From Kordiimonas sp. SCSIO 12603 (GTDB taxonomy: Bacteria; Pseudomonadota; Alphaproteobacteria; Sphingomonadales; Kordiimonadaceae), in contig NZ_CP073748.1 in the NCBI RefSeq assembly GCF_024398035.1, positions 3,525,001 to 3,589,000 of the forward strand: DNA of 64,000 bases. The letters run 5' to 3'. Positions 9,030 through 18,410 of this stretch are shown piece after piece (the first letter of the stretch is position 1; every line of letters begins with the position of its first letter). The position numbers were made by a program, and so were the translations under genes. The notes under the pieces are model-generated. The model saw only the letters and a list, made by a program, of their open reading frames with translations. It ran no database searches and was not told where the DNA came from.

Positions 9030-10232
9030 ATGACTACCCAAGCAGAACAGCCAACAAAATTTGCAGCACTCCTCGCCTGCGCAACTATCATTATAGGTTC
9101 AGTGCTTGGCCTTGCGGGCATTGATCTCGTGTTACCGTCAGTGCCTGAATTCCCTGAGGTGTTCGGCACTACAATTGCGCGCTCCCAGCTTGTACTCGCG
9201 GCATTTGTGGCAGGCTCTACATTTGGCTTCCTGCTTTTCGGTAGTCTTGGGTCTTACGTAGGCCGACGCAAACTGTTTATTGGCTCCCTGTTCTTTTACG
9301 GCATACTCTCGGTTGCCGGAGCATATGCACCTAATATTGAAACTTTGATCGCTAATCGCCTTCTACAGGGTGCAGCTGCATCTGGCTCTGCGGTGCTCGC
9401 ACCGGGCCTTATAAGAGAGCTTTTCGGAGAGCTTGGCGCTATTCGGGCTGTAAGCGCTATGGGCAGTATTGAATCGCTTGTACCCGGTCTTGCCCCTATA
9501 GCTGGCGCATGGCTGCATACCCAATACGGCTGGAAGACATCTTTTTTGCTCACAGGTATTCTGGTATTCGCCATTTGTCTTTTTGTGATTGTACGCCCGA
9601 AACTACTCCCCAGCATCGGCACCAAGAAAAACAGGAACAACGGCAGCTATATGAAGCTGCTGAAAAACACCACTTACCTTCGGTATGCACTTAGTCATGC
9701 GCTTGTGCTTGGTGGTTTGCTAACTTTCGTGTTCGCAGCACCCGCGGTCATCAAGGAAACTATGGGCGGCAGTATTGATGATTTCATCTATATGCAAATG
9801 GTCGGTGTAGCCACTTTCATCTTGTTCGCAAACTTATCGGGTAACTTTGTGAAAAGGTTCGGTATCGAAGTAGTTATCACTTTAGGGACCTATATCTCAT
9901 TCCTGGGTACATTAGCATTATTGGCATATGCTTACTTCGGGCAAAACAACCCCGACCATCTAAAGTATATTTTCTGGATTCTAAATTCGGGCCTGGGCCT
10001 CAGGGGTGGAACAGGTTTTGTACGTGCACTTTCCGCGGCAAAAGAAGATGACGACAGAGCATCTGCGCTTATCATTTTGTCTGTCACTAGCCTCGCTTCA
10101 ATTGCCACCGCCTTATTTGCGCCTTTTATCAAAGTAGGATTAACCGCACTGACGGGCACAACATGCTTAATCGTTCTACCGGCAGTGCTTCTTATTGCTT
10201 TCATCAAACCACTTCAGGATAAGCCTGAGTAA
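9030..10232 (+). CDS. MFS transporter, Bcr/CflA-like drug exporter
   Basis: A 400-residue inner-membrane protein with twelve predicted transmembrane helices and a basic central loop (about 192-205). The motif-A-type loop GSYVGRRKLFIG after helix 2 and the ALLACATIIIGS/LVLPSVPEF start match the Bcr/CflA branch of proton-coupled multidrug exporters. The substrate cannot be told from sequence. It ends 15 bases before the aminotransferase gene, and the two are probably co-transcribed. Confidence 0.85.
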   Translation: MTTQAEQPTKFAALLACATIIIGSVLGLAGIDLVLPSVPEFPEVFGTTIARSQLVLAAFVAGSTFGFLLFGSLGSYVGRRKLFIGSLFFYGILSVAGAYAPNIETLIANRLLQGAAASGSAVLAPGLIRELFGELGAIRAVSAMGSIESLVPGLAPIAGAWLHTQYGWKTSFLLTGILVFAICLFVIVRPKLLPSIGTKKNRNNGSYMKLLKNTTYLRYALSHALVLGGLLTFVFAAPAVIKETMGGSIDDFIYMQMVGVATFILFANLSGNFVKRFGIEVVITLGTYISFLGTLALLAYAYFGQNNPDHLKYIFWILNSGLGLRGGTGFVRALSAAKEDDDRASALIILSVTSLASIATALFAPFIKVGLTALTGTTCLIVLPAVLLIAFIKPLQDKPE

Positions 10233-10247
10233 TTATAGGAATAACTT

Positions 10248-11102
10248 ATGTCTCGTACCGCTTATGTTAATGGCGCTTATGTGCCGAATGATATGGCTTT
10301 TGTTCATATTGATGACCGCGGTTACCAGTTTGCGGATGGTGTTTATGAAGTGGTATCGGTTATTGACGGCAAAATGATTGACGAAGAACCCCATCTTGAC
10401 CGCCTCTGGCGCTCTATGGGCGAGTTACGGATGACAGAACCCGTTACACGGTCTGCACTCAAACTTATCAGCAAACAACTGTTACAAAAAAACCGTTTGA
10501 AGAATGCACTTCTCTATATTCAGGTTTCACGCGGTGTAGCAAAGCGGGACCACGCTTTCCCACAAGGTGACCTCCGGTCATCTCTTGTTATGACCTGCCG
10601 CCGTTTTGATTTTGGCGCTGTTCGGGAACGCGCTAAAACGGGTATCAAGGTTTCAAGCCAACCGGATATTCGGTGGGGCCGCTGCGATATTAAAGCTACA
10701 GCTCTTCTCCCTAATGTTCTGGCCAAACAGGCTGCAAAAGAAGCTGGCGCTTTTGAGGCAATACTTGTAGATGCCGACGGCAATGTTACAGAAGGCAGCA
10801 GCACTAGTGTCTGGATGGTAGACAAAAACGGAACTCTGGTTACCCGCCCACTCAAAGATAACATTTTACCGGGGATCACGCGAGCAACCCTCATTGAACT
10901 GGCCGAAAAGCATCAGATCAGGATTGAAGAACGAGCCTTTTCTATTGAAGAAGCAAAAGCCGCAAAAGAGATGTTCCTCACAAGTGCAACCAGCTGTGCT
11001 ATGCCAATTGTTGAACTGGATGGAAGTGCAATTTCTGACGGGAAACCCGGCTCCGTTGCCACTAAACTTGTTGAGCTATACTGGGACTTTGCAGGAAAAT
11101 AA
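10248..11102 (+). CDS. dat: D-amino-acid aminotransferase (class IV, PLP)
   Basis: A 284-residue fold-type IV aminotransferase. The DDRGYQFADGVYEV stretch near residue 25 is characteristic of D-alanine aminotransferases, and the cofactor lysine is in the IKATALLPNVLAKQ region near 145. EGSSTSVWMV and PGITRATLIELA are the usual C-terminal motifs. It interconverts D-alanine and D-glutamate with their keto acids. A TAGGA site precedes the ATG. Its stop overlaps the pentapeptide gene's start (TAATG). Branched-chain aminotransferase is the main alternative, but the N-terminal motif favours the D-specific type. Confidence 0.85.
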   Translation: MSRTAYVNGAYVPNDMAFVHIDDRGYQFADGVYEVVSVIDGKMIDEEPHLDRLWRSMGELRMTEPVTRSALKLISKQLLQKNRLKNALLYIQVSRGVAKRDHAFPQGDLRSSLVMTCRRFDFGAVRERAKTGIKVSSQPDIRWGRCDIKATALLPNVLAKQAAKEAGAFEAILVDADGNVTEGSSTSVWMVDKNGTLVTRPLKDNILPGITRATLIELAEKHQIRIEERAFSIEEAKAAKEMFLTSATSCAMPIVELDGSAISDGKPGSVATKLVELYWDFAGK

Positions 11103-11860
11103 TGCAAAACCGAGACACAATTCTTACCGCCGTTGAAAACAGCGAAATTATATTCGGGCAAGAGATCACTGAATATGATTTCGCTGAAGAAAACCTAAGT
11201 GGCGCAGAATTTGAGAATTGCACATTCTCAGGAGTAGATTTTTCAAACGCTGAAATACAAGAAGCTTTGTTCAGAGACTGTGTTTTCAAAAGCTGTAATT
11301 TCAGCAGTATTGAAGGTAGAAGCTCCCAGTTTATCAATTGCAACTTCTTAGACAGCGAGACCGGTAAAGGCGGCATGTTCAAGTATGCCGCGCTGAGAGA
11401 CACATGTTTTGAAAACTGCAACCTTTCTGCTGCATCTTTTAAAGGTTCGCTCCTCTTTGAAGCCCGGTTTAACAACTGTAGCGCCCAAGGCAGCAATTTT
11501 GAGGATGCTACCTTTTCCTATGCACTGGGTGGTAAAGTGACCACAACAAGCATCACTATTCATGCATCAAACTTTGATTATGCCCAGTTCGAAGGCCTTT
11601 CCTTTGAAGGATGTATGCTCACGGAAAACAGTTTTCGGGAAGTTGACTTCAGCGGTTGTGATTTCGCAGATGCAGACCTTGGCGGTTCTAATCTGGCGGA
11701 CGCTGATACAATACGGGCAATCTTTGATGGGGCTAATCTGACAGGAACTAATCTGCAAGGGATGCAACTTGGAGCCTTAGCGAGTTTTGAGAACATGAAA
11801 ATAGACCAAGCCCAGCAAAAAGACCTTCTTACTGGGCTTGGGATTATTGTTTTTGACTAA
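11102..11860 (+). CDS. Pentapeptide-repeat protein
   Basis: A 252-residue protein made almost wholly of A(D/N)LxX/F-type pentapeptide repeats (for example ADLGG SNLAD, FDGANLTGTNL), which fold as a right-handed quadrilateral beta-helix. Some such proteins (Qnr, MfpA) mimic DNA and protect gyrase; others have no known role, and nothing here decides. The tail MKIDQAQQKDLL...LGI is a common ending of this family. Coupled by TAATG overlap to the D-amino-acid aminotransferase gene, and its stop overlaps the opposing gene by 4 bases. Confidence 0.85.
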   Translation: MQNRDTILTAVENSEIIFGQEITEYDFAEENLSGAEFENCTFSGVDFSNAEIQEALFRDCVFKSCNFSSIEGRSSQFINCNFLDSETGKGGMFKYAALRDTCFENCNLSAASFKGSLLFEARFNNCSAQGSNFEDATFSYALGGKVTTTSITIHASNFDYAQFEGLSFEGCMLTENSFREVDFSGCDFADADLGGSNLADADTIRAIFDGANLTGTNLQGMQLGALASFENMKIDQAQQKDLLTGLGIIVFD

Positions 11861-12303
11861 CCTTCTTCAGCCTCTGAAGCATCCGTGGGTGCAGATGATG
11901 CTCCCCAGCCTTTGCTTTCCATAAACGCCAGTAGCAAGCCAATAATAGCACCATTGACCAGATGCATAATTGTAAGCGGCAACCGTGCATCACCTGAAAG
12001 GCTAACCATATTCACAAACCAGATGGAATCTGTAGCTGTAAGGTACAAACCAAACATCACACCAAACATGGCGCCAGCTTTCATATCACCAGATCCTACG
12101 GCCTTACCAAACATCCAAACTACCACGATGGTTTGCACAAAATGATACCCTAGATTCTGAACAAAAGTCTCTTCCTGCGGATGCATGGCAGGTGCCATCG
12201 TTGCCATAGCATCCTTGAAAACTACATCACCACCAACCGTATACAAAACGGCATAAGCTATAAACGCGACAACTACATTGAGTACAAACTTACCAATATT
12301 CAT
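11857..12303 (-). CDS. Small four-helix membrane protein of unknown function
   Basis: A 148-residue protein with about four hydrophobic segments (roughly 5-25, 50-70, 78-100, 112-132) and an acidic, soluble tail (SSAPTDASEAEEG). I do not recognise a family with certainty. It lies 12 bases behind the MscS-like gene on the same strand and probably shares its transcript. Its stop overlaps the convergent pentapeptide gene. Confidence 0.75.
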   Translation of the reverse strand: MNIGKFVLNVVVAFIAYAVLYTVGGDVVFKDAMATMAPAMHPQEETFVQNLGYHFVQTIVVVWMFGKAVGSGDMKAGAMFGVMFGLYLTATDSIWFVNMVSLSGDARLPLTIMHLVNGAIIGLLLAFMESKGWGASSAPTDASEAEEG

Positions 12304-12315
12304 TGGCCTCTCCCC

Positions 12316-13647
12316 TTACTCGGATGTTGTTATGCTGTCGTAATCCCTCATATCAAAAGCCGGGTTGCCCCCAGTCTCATGTTTTACATGTACCACACGT
12401 TGCGGGAATGGGAACTCCACCCCCTCTTCATTGAATTTATCCCAGATACGCCCCATCACATTGCTGGCAACGTTTGAAACGCCATTTTGTGGATCATCGA
12501 TCCACATACGTAGTTCCAGATCAACACCGCTTTCGCCAAAGCCCCGGATGAGCGTTCTTGGTGCTGGTTGTTTTAAAATACGTTTTTCTTCATTGGCGGC
12601 ATCTACCATGAGCGCCATAGCCTGTTTCACATCACTATTATAGCTTACCTGCACAGGGATACGTCTGCGCACAAGTCTATGGCTATGAGACCAGTTCACA
12701 ACAGGCTGCGTGATCATATCTTCGTTTGGGATCAAAAACTCTGTGCCGTCTCGAGTGATAACGCTGGTATAGCGAGCTGCCAAGCGGTTAATGGTGCCGT
12801 AAGTGCCGCCCGTTTCAATCACATCACCCGGCTTAATCGAACGGTCTACCAGCAGAATAATGCCGGAAATAAAGTTACCCACAACCTTCTGCAAACCAAA
12901 ACCAATACCAACACCAAGCGCACCACCGAATACCGCAAGCGCGGTGAGATCAATCCCCGTCGCATTAAGAGAAATAAGGAACGCCAAAGATACCAAAAGG
13001 ATTTTCGAGACTTTGGTCATCAAAGCCCGCGCCGAAGGTGGTACAGCCTCAAAACCCTTGATTTGTTTTTCAATAAGCGAAGAAAGCGCAAAAGCACCCC
13101 AAATCATAAACCCGAAGGTTATCAATCCTTTGATCAGGGAAAGAACGCTTAACTCCACTTCGCCAAGTGGCAGTTTTGCGCCTTCAAGAACAATAAGAAT
13201 AGGGTCAAGAAGCCCCATAATATTTAAGGCAGCTACCGACCATGCTGTATAAGCAATAAGTCTGGCCAGCTCTCGGTTCGCCAGCATCCCCACCGCAAGC
13301 CGGATTACAAACCACGCTGTAAACAAGCTCGTCGCGATAGAGAGTAAATAGGTTTGCATAAAGGGCTGCAGGATCAGTATCGCTGTCCAGGTCAGCATGA
13401 TAGAGAAAGCCGCTACCAAAACAGGATTGAGGAATCTCCGATCAGCCTTTTGTACCATAGGATGGTCGCCAAAGGCTTTCATAATGCCTTTATAGATAAG
13501 AGCACATACAAAACGGGAGACAAGAACAATAACTGCCAGAATAGCAAGTTCGATGAGGCGTTCAGGTTCCAGAAAGTTATTTTGAACCCAAGCCCATGCT
13601 TGCTGCAACTTATTGAGGATATCTTCGTAAAAGTCTTTTTCGCCCAT
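12316..13647 (-). CDS. MscS-family mechanosensitive ion channel
   Basis: A 443-residue inner-membrane protein. The N-terminal half has about five transmembrane helices; the pore-lining helix and MscS beta domain follow (GGALGVGIGFGLQKVVGNF around 235-255, then SGIILLVDRSIKPGDVIETG), with a cytoplasmic cage domain to the end. The channel releases solutes on hypo-osmotic shock. It sits 9 bases behind tadA and ahead of the four-helix membrane protein, which suggests a three-gene unit. Confidence 0.92.
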   Translation of the reverse strand: MGEKDFYEDILNKLQQAWAWVQNNFLEPERLIELAILAVIVLVSRFVCALIYKGIMKAFGDHPMVQKADRRFLNPVLVAAFSIMLTWTAILILQPFMQTYLLSIATSLFTAWFVIRLAVGMLANRELARLIAYTAWSVAALNIMGLLDPILIVLEGAKLPLGEVELSVLSLIKGLITFGFMIWGAFALSSLIEKQIKGFEAVPPSARALMTKVSKILLVSLAFLISLNATGIDLTALAVFGGALGVGIGFGLQKVVGNFISGIILLVDRSIKPGDVIETGGTYGTINRLAARYTSVITRDGTEFLIPNEDMITQPVVNWSHSHRLVRRRIPVQVSYNSDVKQAMALMVDAANEEKRILKQPAPRTLIRGFGESGVDLELRMWIDDPQNGVSNVASNVMGRIWDKFNEEGVEFPFPQRVVHVKHETGGNPAFDMRDYDSITTSE

Positions 13648-13656
13648 TTAGCGAGT

Positions 13657-14109
13657 TTAACGCCGAGACTGGAAAAAGTCTCTTAATAATTTCGCGGCTT
13701 CTTTTTCAAGAATGCCGCCATAAACTTCAGGTTTGTGGTGTGTGGTTTTATGACTGTAGATACGAGCACCTACAGTAACACCCCCACCCTTAGGATCATC
13801 TGCACCGAAATAAACCCGCCTGATACGCGCAAAAGCAATCGCCTGCGCACACATGGCGCACGGCTCCAGCGTTACATAAAGGCTACACCCTTCAAGTCGC
13901 TCTGACCCAAAGGCCTTCGCAGCAGCGCGAATAGCTATAAGCTCAGCGTGTCCGGTCGGGTCTTTCGCCCCCACCACATCATTTCCGGCCTGCGCGAGCA
14001 CTGCACCATCTGGCCCTACGACAACGGCACCAATCGGCACCTCACCACGCTCGGCAGCTTTTTCAGCTTCCCTAAGGGCTGTGTGCATATGCGGAAATGT
14101 ATCAATCAT
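13657..14109 (-). CDS. tadA: tRNA-specific adenosine deaminase
   Basis: A 150-residue zinc deaminase that converts A34 to inosine in the tRNA-Arg(ACG) anticodon. Zinc and catalytic motifs are TGHAELIAIR (His, Glu) and PCAMCAQAI (two Cys). The length fits TadA once the start is set at ATG 14109; upstream in-frame codons run antisense through rluB and lack family similarity, so the longer form is rejected. An ATG at 14088 is also possible. Divergent from rluB and followed by the MscS gene. Confidence 0.9.
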   Translation of the reverse strand: MIDTFPHMHTALREAEKAAERGEVPIGAVVVGPDGAVLAQAGNDVVGAKDPTGHAELIAIRAAAKAFGSERLEGCSLYVTLEPCAMCAQAIAFARIRRVYFGADDPKGGGVTVGARIYSHKTTHHKPEVYGGILEKEAAKLLRDFFQSRR

Positions 14110-14185
14110 AGGAATGCATGTATCAGTGTGATAGGTATGAAGCAAGATATTGCGCTTTTCTGCGCTCAAGCCTATGGTGCGCCGC

Positions 14186-15208
14186 ATGACAGATAAAGAT
14201 ACAGATATGACTGAAAACGAAGCGCCTAAAGGCGAACGTATTGCCAAAGTCCTCGCTCGTGCTGGCGTGGCTTCACGCCGTGAAGTAGAACGCATGATTG
14301 AAGATGGCCGTGTTTGGTTACACGGCAAGAAACTGGAAACGCCAGCCACGCTCGTGACCAGCCTTGAAGGCATCCATGTAGACGGTGAAGCCATTGGCCA
14401 AGCCAAACAAACCAAACTTTGGCGCCTGCATAAATCTCGCGGTACACTTACCACCCACCATGACCCTGAAGGGCGTCCAACAGTTTTTGAGCGTCTACCT
14501 AATCATATGGGCCGTGTAATCAGTGTTGGCCGCCTTGATATGAACACTGAGGGCCTGCTTCTTCTTACAAACGATGGTGAGCTCGCCCGCTGGCTTGAGT
14601 TACCTGCCAATAGTATTGAACGCACGTACCGAGTGCGTGTGCACGGCTATGTTAAACCCGGTGTGTTCAACAAATTGAAAAATGGCACCACGATTGACGG
14701 TGTTCACTACGGTCCAATTGATGCTGAACTTGAGCGTCAACAAGGTGCTAATGCGTGGGTGATTGTTAAAATTCGCGAAGGTAAAAACCGCGAAGTGCGG
14801 AAAGTTATGGAAAGCATCGGTTTTGAAGTGAACCGCTTGATCCGCACACATTATGGTCCTTTCTCACTTGGTACAATGGCCAATGGTGCTGTGGCCGCCG
14901 TTGGTGAAAAACAGATGCACGAGCTACTTGGTGATTTCTTTAAAGACGCAAAAGAAACTGTTGCAGCTCCGAAGGTAAGACATAATCCAGAAAAATGGGC
15001 AAAAGCTAAAAAACAAAACAACCCAAAACCAGGTGCCAGCCGCAAACGCAAATGGGAACAACAAAAGCGCGATGGTGTGTTACCTGCAAAATCTGAAACC
15101 AAAGCTTCAGCGCGAAAAAAGGCGGACACGGTTGCACGAAAACCTGCCAAACCAACAGGCAGACCAGCTCGTGGCTCTAAGCCTCGCCCAACCGGCAAAG
15201 CTAAATGA
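14186..15208 (+). CDS. rluB: 23S rRNA pseudouridine synthase, RluB/RsuA family
   Basis: An S4 RNA-binding domain (GERIAKVLARAGVASRREVE, about 12-60) is followed by a pseudouridine synthase domain with the catalytic motif GRLDMNTEGLLLLTNDGE. The protein is 340 residues. The C-terminal 90 residues form a lysine/proline/arginine-rich tail of the kind seen on RluB homologues and probably bind rRNA. The start is uncertain among ATG 14174, 14186 and 14207; none has a strong ribosome site. Its stop overlaps rsmD (ATGA). Confidence 0.88.
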   Translation: MTDKDTDMTENEAPKGERIAKVLARAGVASRREVERMIEDGRVWLHGKKLETPATLVTSLEGIHVDGEAIGQAKQTKLWRLHKSRGTLTTHHDPEGRPTVFERLPNHMGRVISVGRLDMNTEGLLLLTNDGELARWLELPANSIERTYRVRVHGYVKPGVFNKLKNGTTIDGVHYGPIDAELERQQGANAWVIVKIREGKNREVRKVMESIGFEVNRLIRTHYGPFSLGTMANGAVAAVGEKQMHELLGDFFKDAKETVAAPKVRHNPEKWAKAKKQNNPKPGASRKRKWEQQKRDGVLPAKSETKASARKKADTVARKPAKPTGRPARGSKPRPTGKAK

Positions 15209-15768
15209 GCAGAATAGTTGCAGGTATCCACCGAGGCCGGCGCCTCAATATGCCTAAGGGAAAAGATGTTCGTCCAACCACAGACAGGATGCGCGAACGG
15301 CTTTTCTCAATGCTGATGCATAGTCGCTATCCTGATCTTATTGATGCAAGGGTAGCCGATCTGTTTGCAGGTACTGGCGCGCTGGGGCTGGAAGCCCTCT
15401 CTCGAGGAGCGGCACATACCACTTTTGTAGAAAAAGCTCGCTCTTCAGTGGATATTATCAACAGTAACATCGCCCTGTTGAAACTGGAAAAAGAAACGAA
15501 GGTTATTTCAGGCAGCGCCCGTACACTGCCTAAATCTTCAACCCCCTTCGATTTTATCTTCATGGATCCTCCCTACAGGCAAGGCCATGTAACGCCAACG
15601 CTTGAGAGTATTATAGATAGTAACTGGCTTGCGGAAGATGGTGTTATCATCTGCGAACTCGCGGCGGATGACACCAGCATATTTCCCGATGCACTGGACT
15701 TGATTGACGAACGTACACAAGGCCAACAGCGCATTGTGTTTTTAATGCGTAAAAATACCGAAGGTTAA
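15205..15768 (+). CDS. rsmD: 16S rRNA (guanine-966-N2)-methyltransferase
   Basis: A 187-residue SAM-dependent methyltransferase. ADLFAGTGALGLEALSRGA is the SAM-binding glycine motif and FMDPPY is the catalytic N6/N2-amino methyltransferase motif. The N-terminal RIVAGIHRGRRL and RPTTDRMRERLF are diagnostic of RsmD. The 4-base overlap with rluB makes a two-gene rRNA-modification operon; an intrinsic terminator follows about 120 bases after the stop. Confidence 0.95.
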   Translation: MSRIVAGIHRGRRLNMPKGKDVRPTTDRMRERLFSMLMHSRYPDLIDARVADLFAGTGALGLEALSRGAAHTTFVEKARSSVDIINSNIALLKLEKETKVISGSARTLPKSSTPFDFIFMDPPYRQGHVTPTLESIIDSNWLAEDGVIICELAADDTSIFPDALDLIDERTQGQQRIVFLMRKNTEG

Positions 15769-15792
15769 ACACGGCCAATTCGTATCATGGAT

Positions 15793-15915
15793 GTGGACAA
15801 AAGAAGCTCCATTATTTTGTCCACTGCCCTATTTCCCGGCTTCATATCTTGAAGCCTCAATATGTTGTTTACTATTAATACCTCGCAGGATGCGGTTTTC
15901 CGCATCCTCTTTTTT
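15793..15915 (+). ncRNA. Candidate small RNA or structured 3' UTR behind rsmD
   Basis: Three hairpins in a row: a perfect 10-pair stem GTGGACAAAA / TTTTGTCCAC (15793-15802 with 15815-15824), a 7-pair stem GGCTTCA / TGAAGCC (15838-15856), and a terminator hairpin (15887-15908). The spacing and the strong terminal hairpin resemble a bacterial sRNA, either with its own promoter or cut from the rluB-rsmD transcript. No match to a known sRNA family can be claimed from sight. Confidence 0.4.
15887..15915 (+). terminator. Strong intrinsic terminator
   Basis: A perfect 9-pair GC-rich stem, AGGATGCGG / CCGCATCCT, with a TTTT loop is followed by CTTTTTT. It ends rluB-rsmD or the candidate small RNA and insulates the patatin-like gene. 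Confidence 0.92.
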
Positions 15916-15988
15916 CAGCATAAAAAACTTCATTGGCCTTTCACTCATTTCCTGTAAACTCACCTAAACATTTATGAGGAAACGATTT

Positions 15989-18352
15989 ATGCGGGAACTG
16001 GAGCTGCGCTTAGCCCTGGTTTGTTACGGTGGGGCATCGCTTGCTGTTTATATGAACGGTATCTCGCATGAGATACTTAAACTTATTCGCGCGTCTCGTG
16101 CTTACCACAGCATTGACAACCGAGACAAACTGGCATCCGCCACATTCTTGGAACTCGCACCTAAACGCCCCTACACTACGGATACAGAATCTCTCTATTA
16201 CGAACTCCTTCAAATGCTTGGAGAAAGGATTGATATCAGAGTGATTGTTGATGTTGTCTCAGGCACATCGGCGGGTGGCATCAATGGTATTTTCCTCGCA
16301 CGGGCTATAGCACATGATCTGGATTTCAACCCTCTTCGCGATATGTGGATGAAACTGGGGGATGTAGAAGAACTGATGGAAAAAGGTACTATCGCCGAAC
16401 GTTTCAGCAAATTCTACCTCTACCCTTTTATCTGGCTTTTTGCAGATAAAGCCTTTGATGACGCTAATCCAGATGAGGAAAGCAAAAGAAAGCTCTCACG
16501 CTTTCTCAGGTCTCGATGGTTTAAACCACCCTTTTCGGGACGCCGTATGCTCAGTTGGATGATCAGTGCCTGTCAGAATATGGGGGAAGCTGATGCAAAC
16601 CATTCTCTACTGCCGAGTGGTCATAAACTGGATCTTTTTGTAAGCATCACTAATTTCTTCGGGCAACCAAGGCGACTGAAGCTACATGACCCGAAAGAAA
16701 TCAAAGAACGCCAACATAAAGTGCCTCTCAGTTTTTCCTACTTAAAAGCGGAGGGACAAACGCTAAAAAGCGAGCTGGATGACAGCAACATTCCCGGGCT
16801 TGGGTTTGCCGCTCGCGCAACAAGTAGCTTTCCCGGTGCATTTCCGCCCATATCTTTCAGTGATTTAACAGCGTATCTGAAACACAAGAAAATGCCGTGG
16901 CCTTCAAAACAAGCATTCTTCGCTAAGAACTTCCCGAACCAAATACATAATGAAGATGCGCTCAACACCATGTCATTCATTGATGGCGGTGTGACAAATA
17001 ACAAACCGTTCGGTGAAGCCTTAGAAGCCATGGAAGACAGGGCTGCACACAGAGAGGTAGACCGCCGGGTAATTTATGTAGACCCAATGCCAGACCGTGC
17101 AACGGATCGATTGAACGACCACAGTGAAGAAAAGCCGGGTTTTTTCCGTACTATTTTATCATCACTTGCAGAAATTCCCCGCAACGAACCAATTTATGAT
17201 GACCTGCAGGATATTGCAGAGCGCAATAAAGAGGCGCGACGCATGGAAAGCGTTTACGCCACGATTGAAGCTGAAGTGCGACAGCTCGTGGACAATATGC
17301 TGCAACTGGATGCAGAGAAGCGCGTAAGTACTGCTATTCTCGCCAGCTGGCGTGAGCGCGCGCACCGACTTGCAGAAGAAAAAGCTGGTTACGGCTACAG
17401 CACTTATATGCAAAGCAAAACTTTAAGCTTACTTGATCGCCTAGCCAAACTACTTGTCCACATAGCTTCTGCAAGCGGTCAGAAACTCAGCCAAACATTA
17501 GCGCGGGAAAGAATTTACGCTTGGGCGAACGAACAGAAAATTGACAAGGCCGATCTCAACCAGTCGCATGAAGATCTACAGAACTTTATCAAGTTCCTCC
17601 GTGCTTTTGATGTGGATTATAGGGTTCGGCGGCTTAGGTTCACCGTGAGACAGCTTAATCAGTTCCTCCAAACAACCTGCGGAGAAACAACTGCGTTTCA
17701 TAAACTTACTAAACAGCAACTATACAAGAGCATGGAAACCTTCCGCTCTAAGTGGCACGCAGAAGCTTATGCAGGCACACTGGATGATATATGGAAAAAC
17801 AAAGCCCTACTGCCTGATGACGCAGTACCAGCAATCATGAATCGTATTGCTGAGACCATGCAACTGGAAGAGCATGATTTTATCACCGATGAATTTATGG
17901 CGCTTACCCTTTCTGGCGCTGGCGATGAAGACCTGAAACTAACCCTTTTCAGGGCATATGTGGGCTATGCTTTTTATGATGTGCTGACACTGCCAATGTC
18001 TACACATGCCGACCTGCAGGAAATAGACGAAATTCGGGTTGACCGTATCAGTCCAGTAGACTGTGCATCTATGCACCAAGATGATCAACCGCTGAAGGGC
18101 ACTGAGTTATATAATTTCGGCGCTTTCTTCAGCCGTAAGGCGCGGGAAAATGATTATCTTTGGGGCCGTATCCATGCAGCGGACAGGCTTGTTGATTTCG
18201 TACTCGATGCAGCGGGCAAAGAAAATATTCCTGCCGACTTTGATCGCACTCGCTTCAAGAAGCGCCTCGCCAACAGAATTCTATCAAGCGAAGAACACGC
18301 GATGAAGCATAGCGGTGAACTAATCGCCAAAATGCGGGCAATATTTAACTAG
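15989..18352 (+). CDS. Patatin-like phospholipase, TIGR03607-type
   Basis: A 787-residue protein whose N-terminal half is a patatin lipase domain: the oxyanion-hole region LVCYGGASLAVYMNG at the start, the nucleophile GTSAGG at 92-97 (Ser94) and the catalytic Asp in FIDGG (about 332). The remainder is long, helical and charged, as in the TIGR03607 patatin-related proteins. It probably hydrolyses membrane lipids. The start is ATG 15989, with GAGGA eight bases upstream; an ATG at 15974 lies before that site. An AT-rich hairpin and then an orphan gene follow. Patatins also act as effectors in some anti-phage systems, but no cyclase or sensor gene is nearby. Confidence 0.85.
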   Translation: MRELELRLALVCYGGASLAVYMNGISHEILKLIRASRAYHSIDNRDKLASATFLELAPKRPYTTDTESLYYELLQMLGERIDIRVIVDVVSGTSAGGINGIFLARAIAHDLDFNPLRDMWMKLGDVEELMEKGTIAERFSKFYLYPFIWLFADKAFDDANPDEESKRKLSRFLRSRWFKPPFSGRRMLSWMISACQNMGEADANHSLLPSGHKLDLFVSITNFFGQPRRLKLHDPKEIKERQHKVPLSFSYLKAEGQTLKSELDDSNIPGLGFAARATSSFPGAFPPISFSDLTAYLKHKKMPWPSKQAFFAKNFPNQIHNEDALNTMSFIDGGVTNNKPFGEALEAMEDRAAHREVDRRVIYVDPMPDRATDRLNDHSEEKPGFFRTILSSLAEIPRNEPIYDDLQDIAERNKEARRMESVYATIEAEVRQLVDNMLQLDAEKRVSTAILASWRERAHRLAEEKAGYGYSTYMQSKTLSLLDRLAKLLVHIASASGQKLSQTLARERIYAWANEQKIDKADLNQSHEDLQNFIKFLRAFDVDYRVRRLRFTVRQLNQFLQTTCGETTAFHKLTKQQLYKSMETFRSKWHAEAYAGTLDDIWKNKALLPDDAVPAIMNRIAETMQLEEHDFITDEFMALTLSGAGDEDLKLTLFRAYVGYAFYDVLTLPMSTHADLQEIDEIRVDRISPVDCASMHQDDQPLKGTELYNFGAFFSRKARENDYLWGRIHAADRLVDFVLDAAGKENIPADFDRTRFKKRLANRILSSEEHAMKHSGELIAKMRAIFN

Positions 18353-18363
18353 AAACAAACCAC

Positions 18364-18397
18364 CATAAAGATTATATGTATATCTTTATGCAATTTT
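18364..18397 (+). terminator. AT-rich hairpin after the patatin gene
   Basis: A 9-pair stem, CATAAAGAT / ATCTTTATG, with a 9-base loop, is followed by CAATTTT. It is a weak intrinsic terminator at best. If functional, the next gene needs its own promoter. Confidence 0.45.
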
Positions 18398-18410
18398 AAC
18401 GGTTATTTAT

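Noticed and set aside
12679-13252. Plus-strand ORFs opposite the MscS gene
   Set aside because: Shadow frames: no family likeness and the MscS frame is clear.
13657-14454. Longer tadA form starting at 14454
   Set aside because: The first 115 residues are antisense to rluB and unlike TadA; normal TadA length is obtained from 14109.
15989-18352. Patatin gene as part of a CBASS operon
   Set aside because: No nucleotide cyclase, sensor or accessory gene is nearby, and the long TIGR03607-like C-terminal half is not the CBASS effector form.
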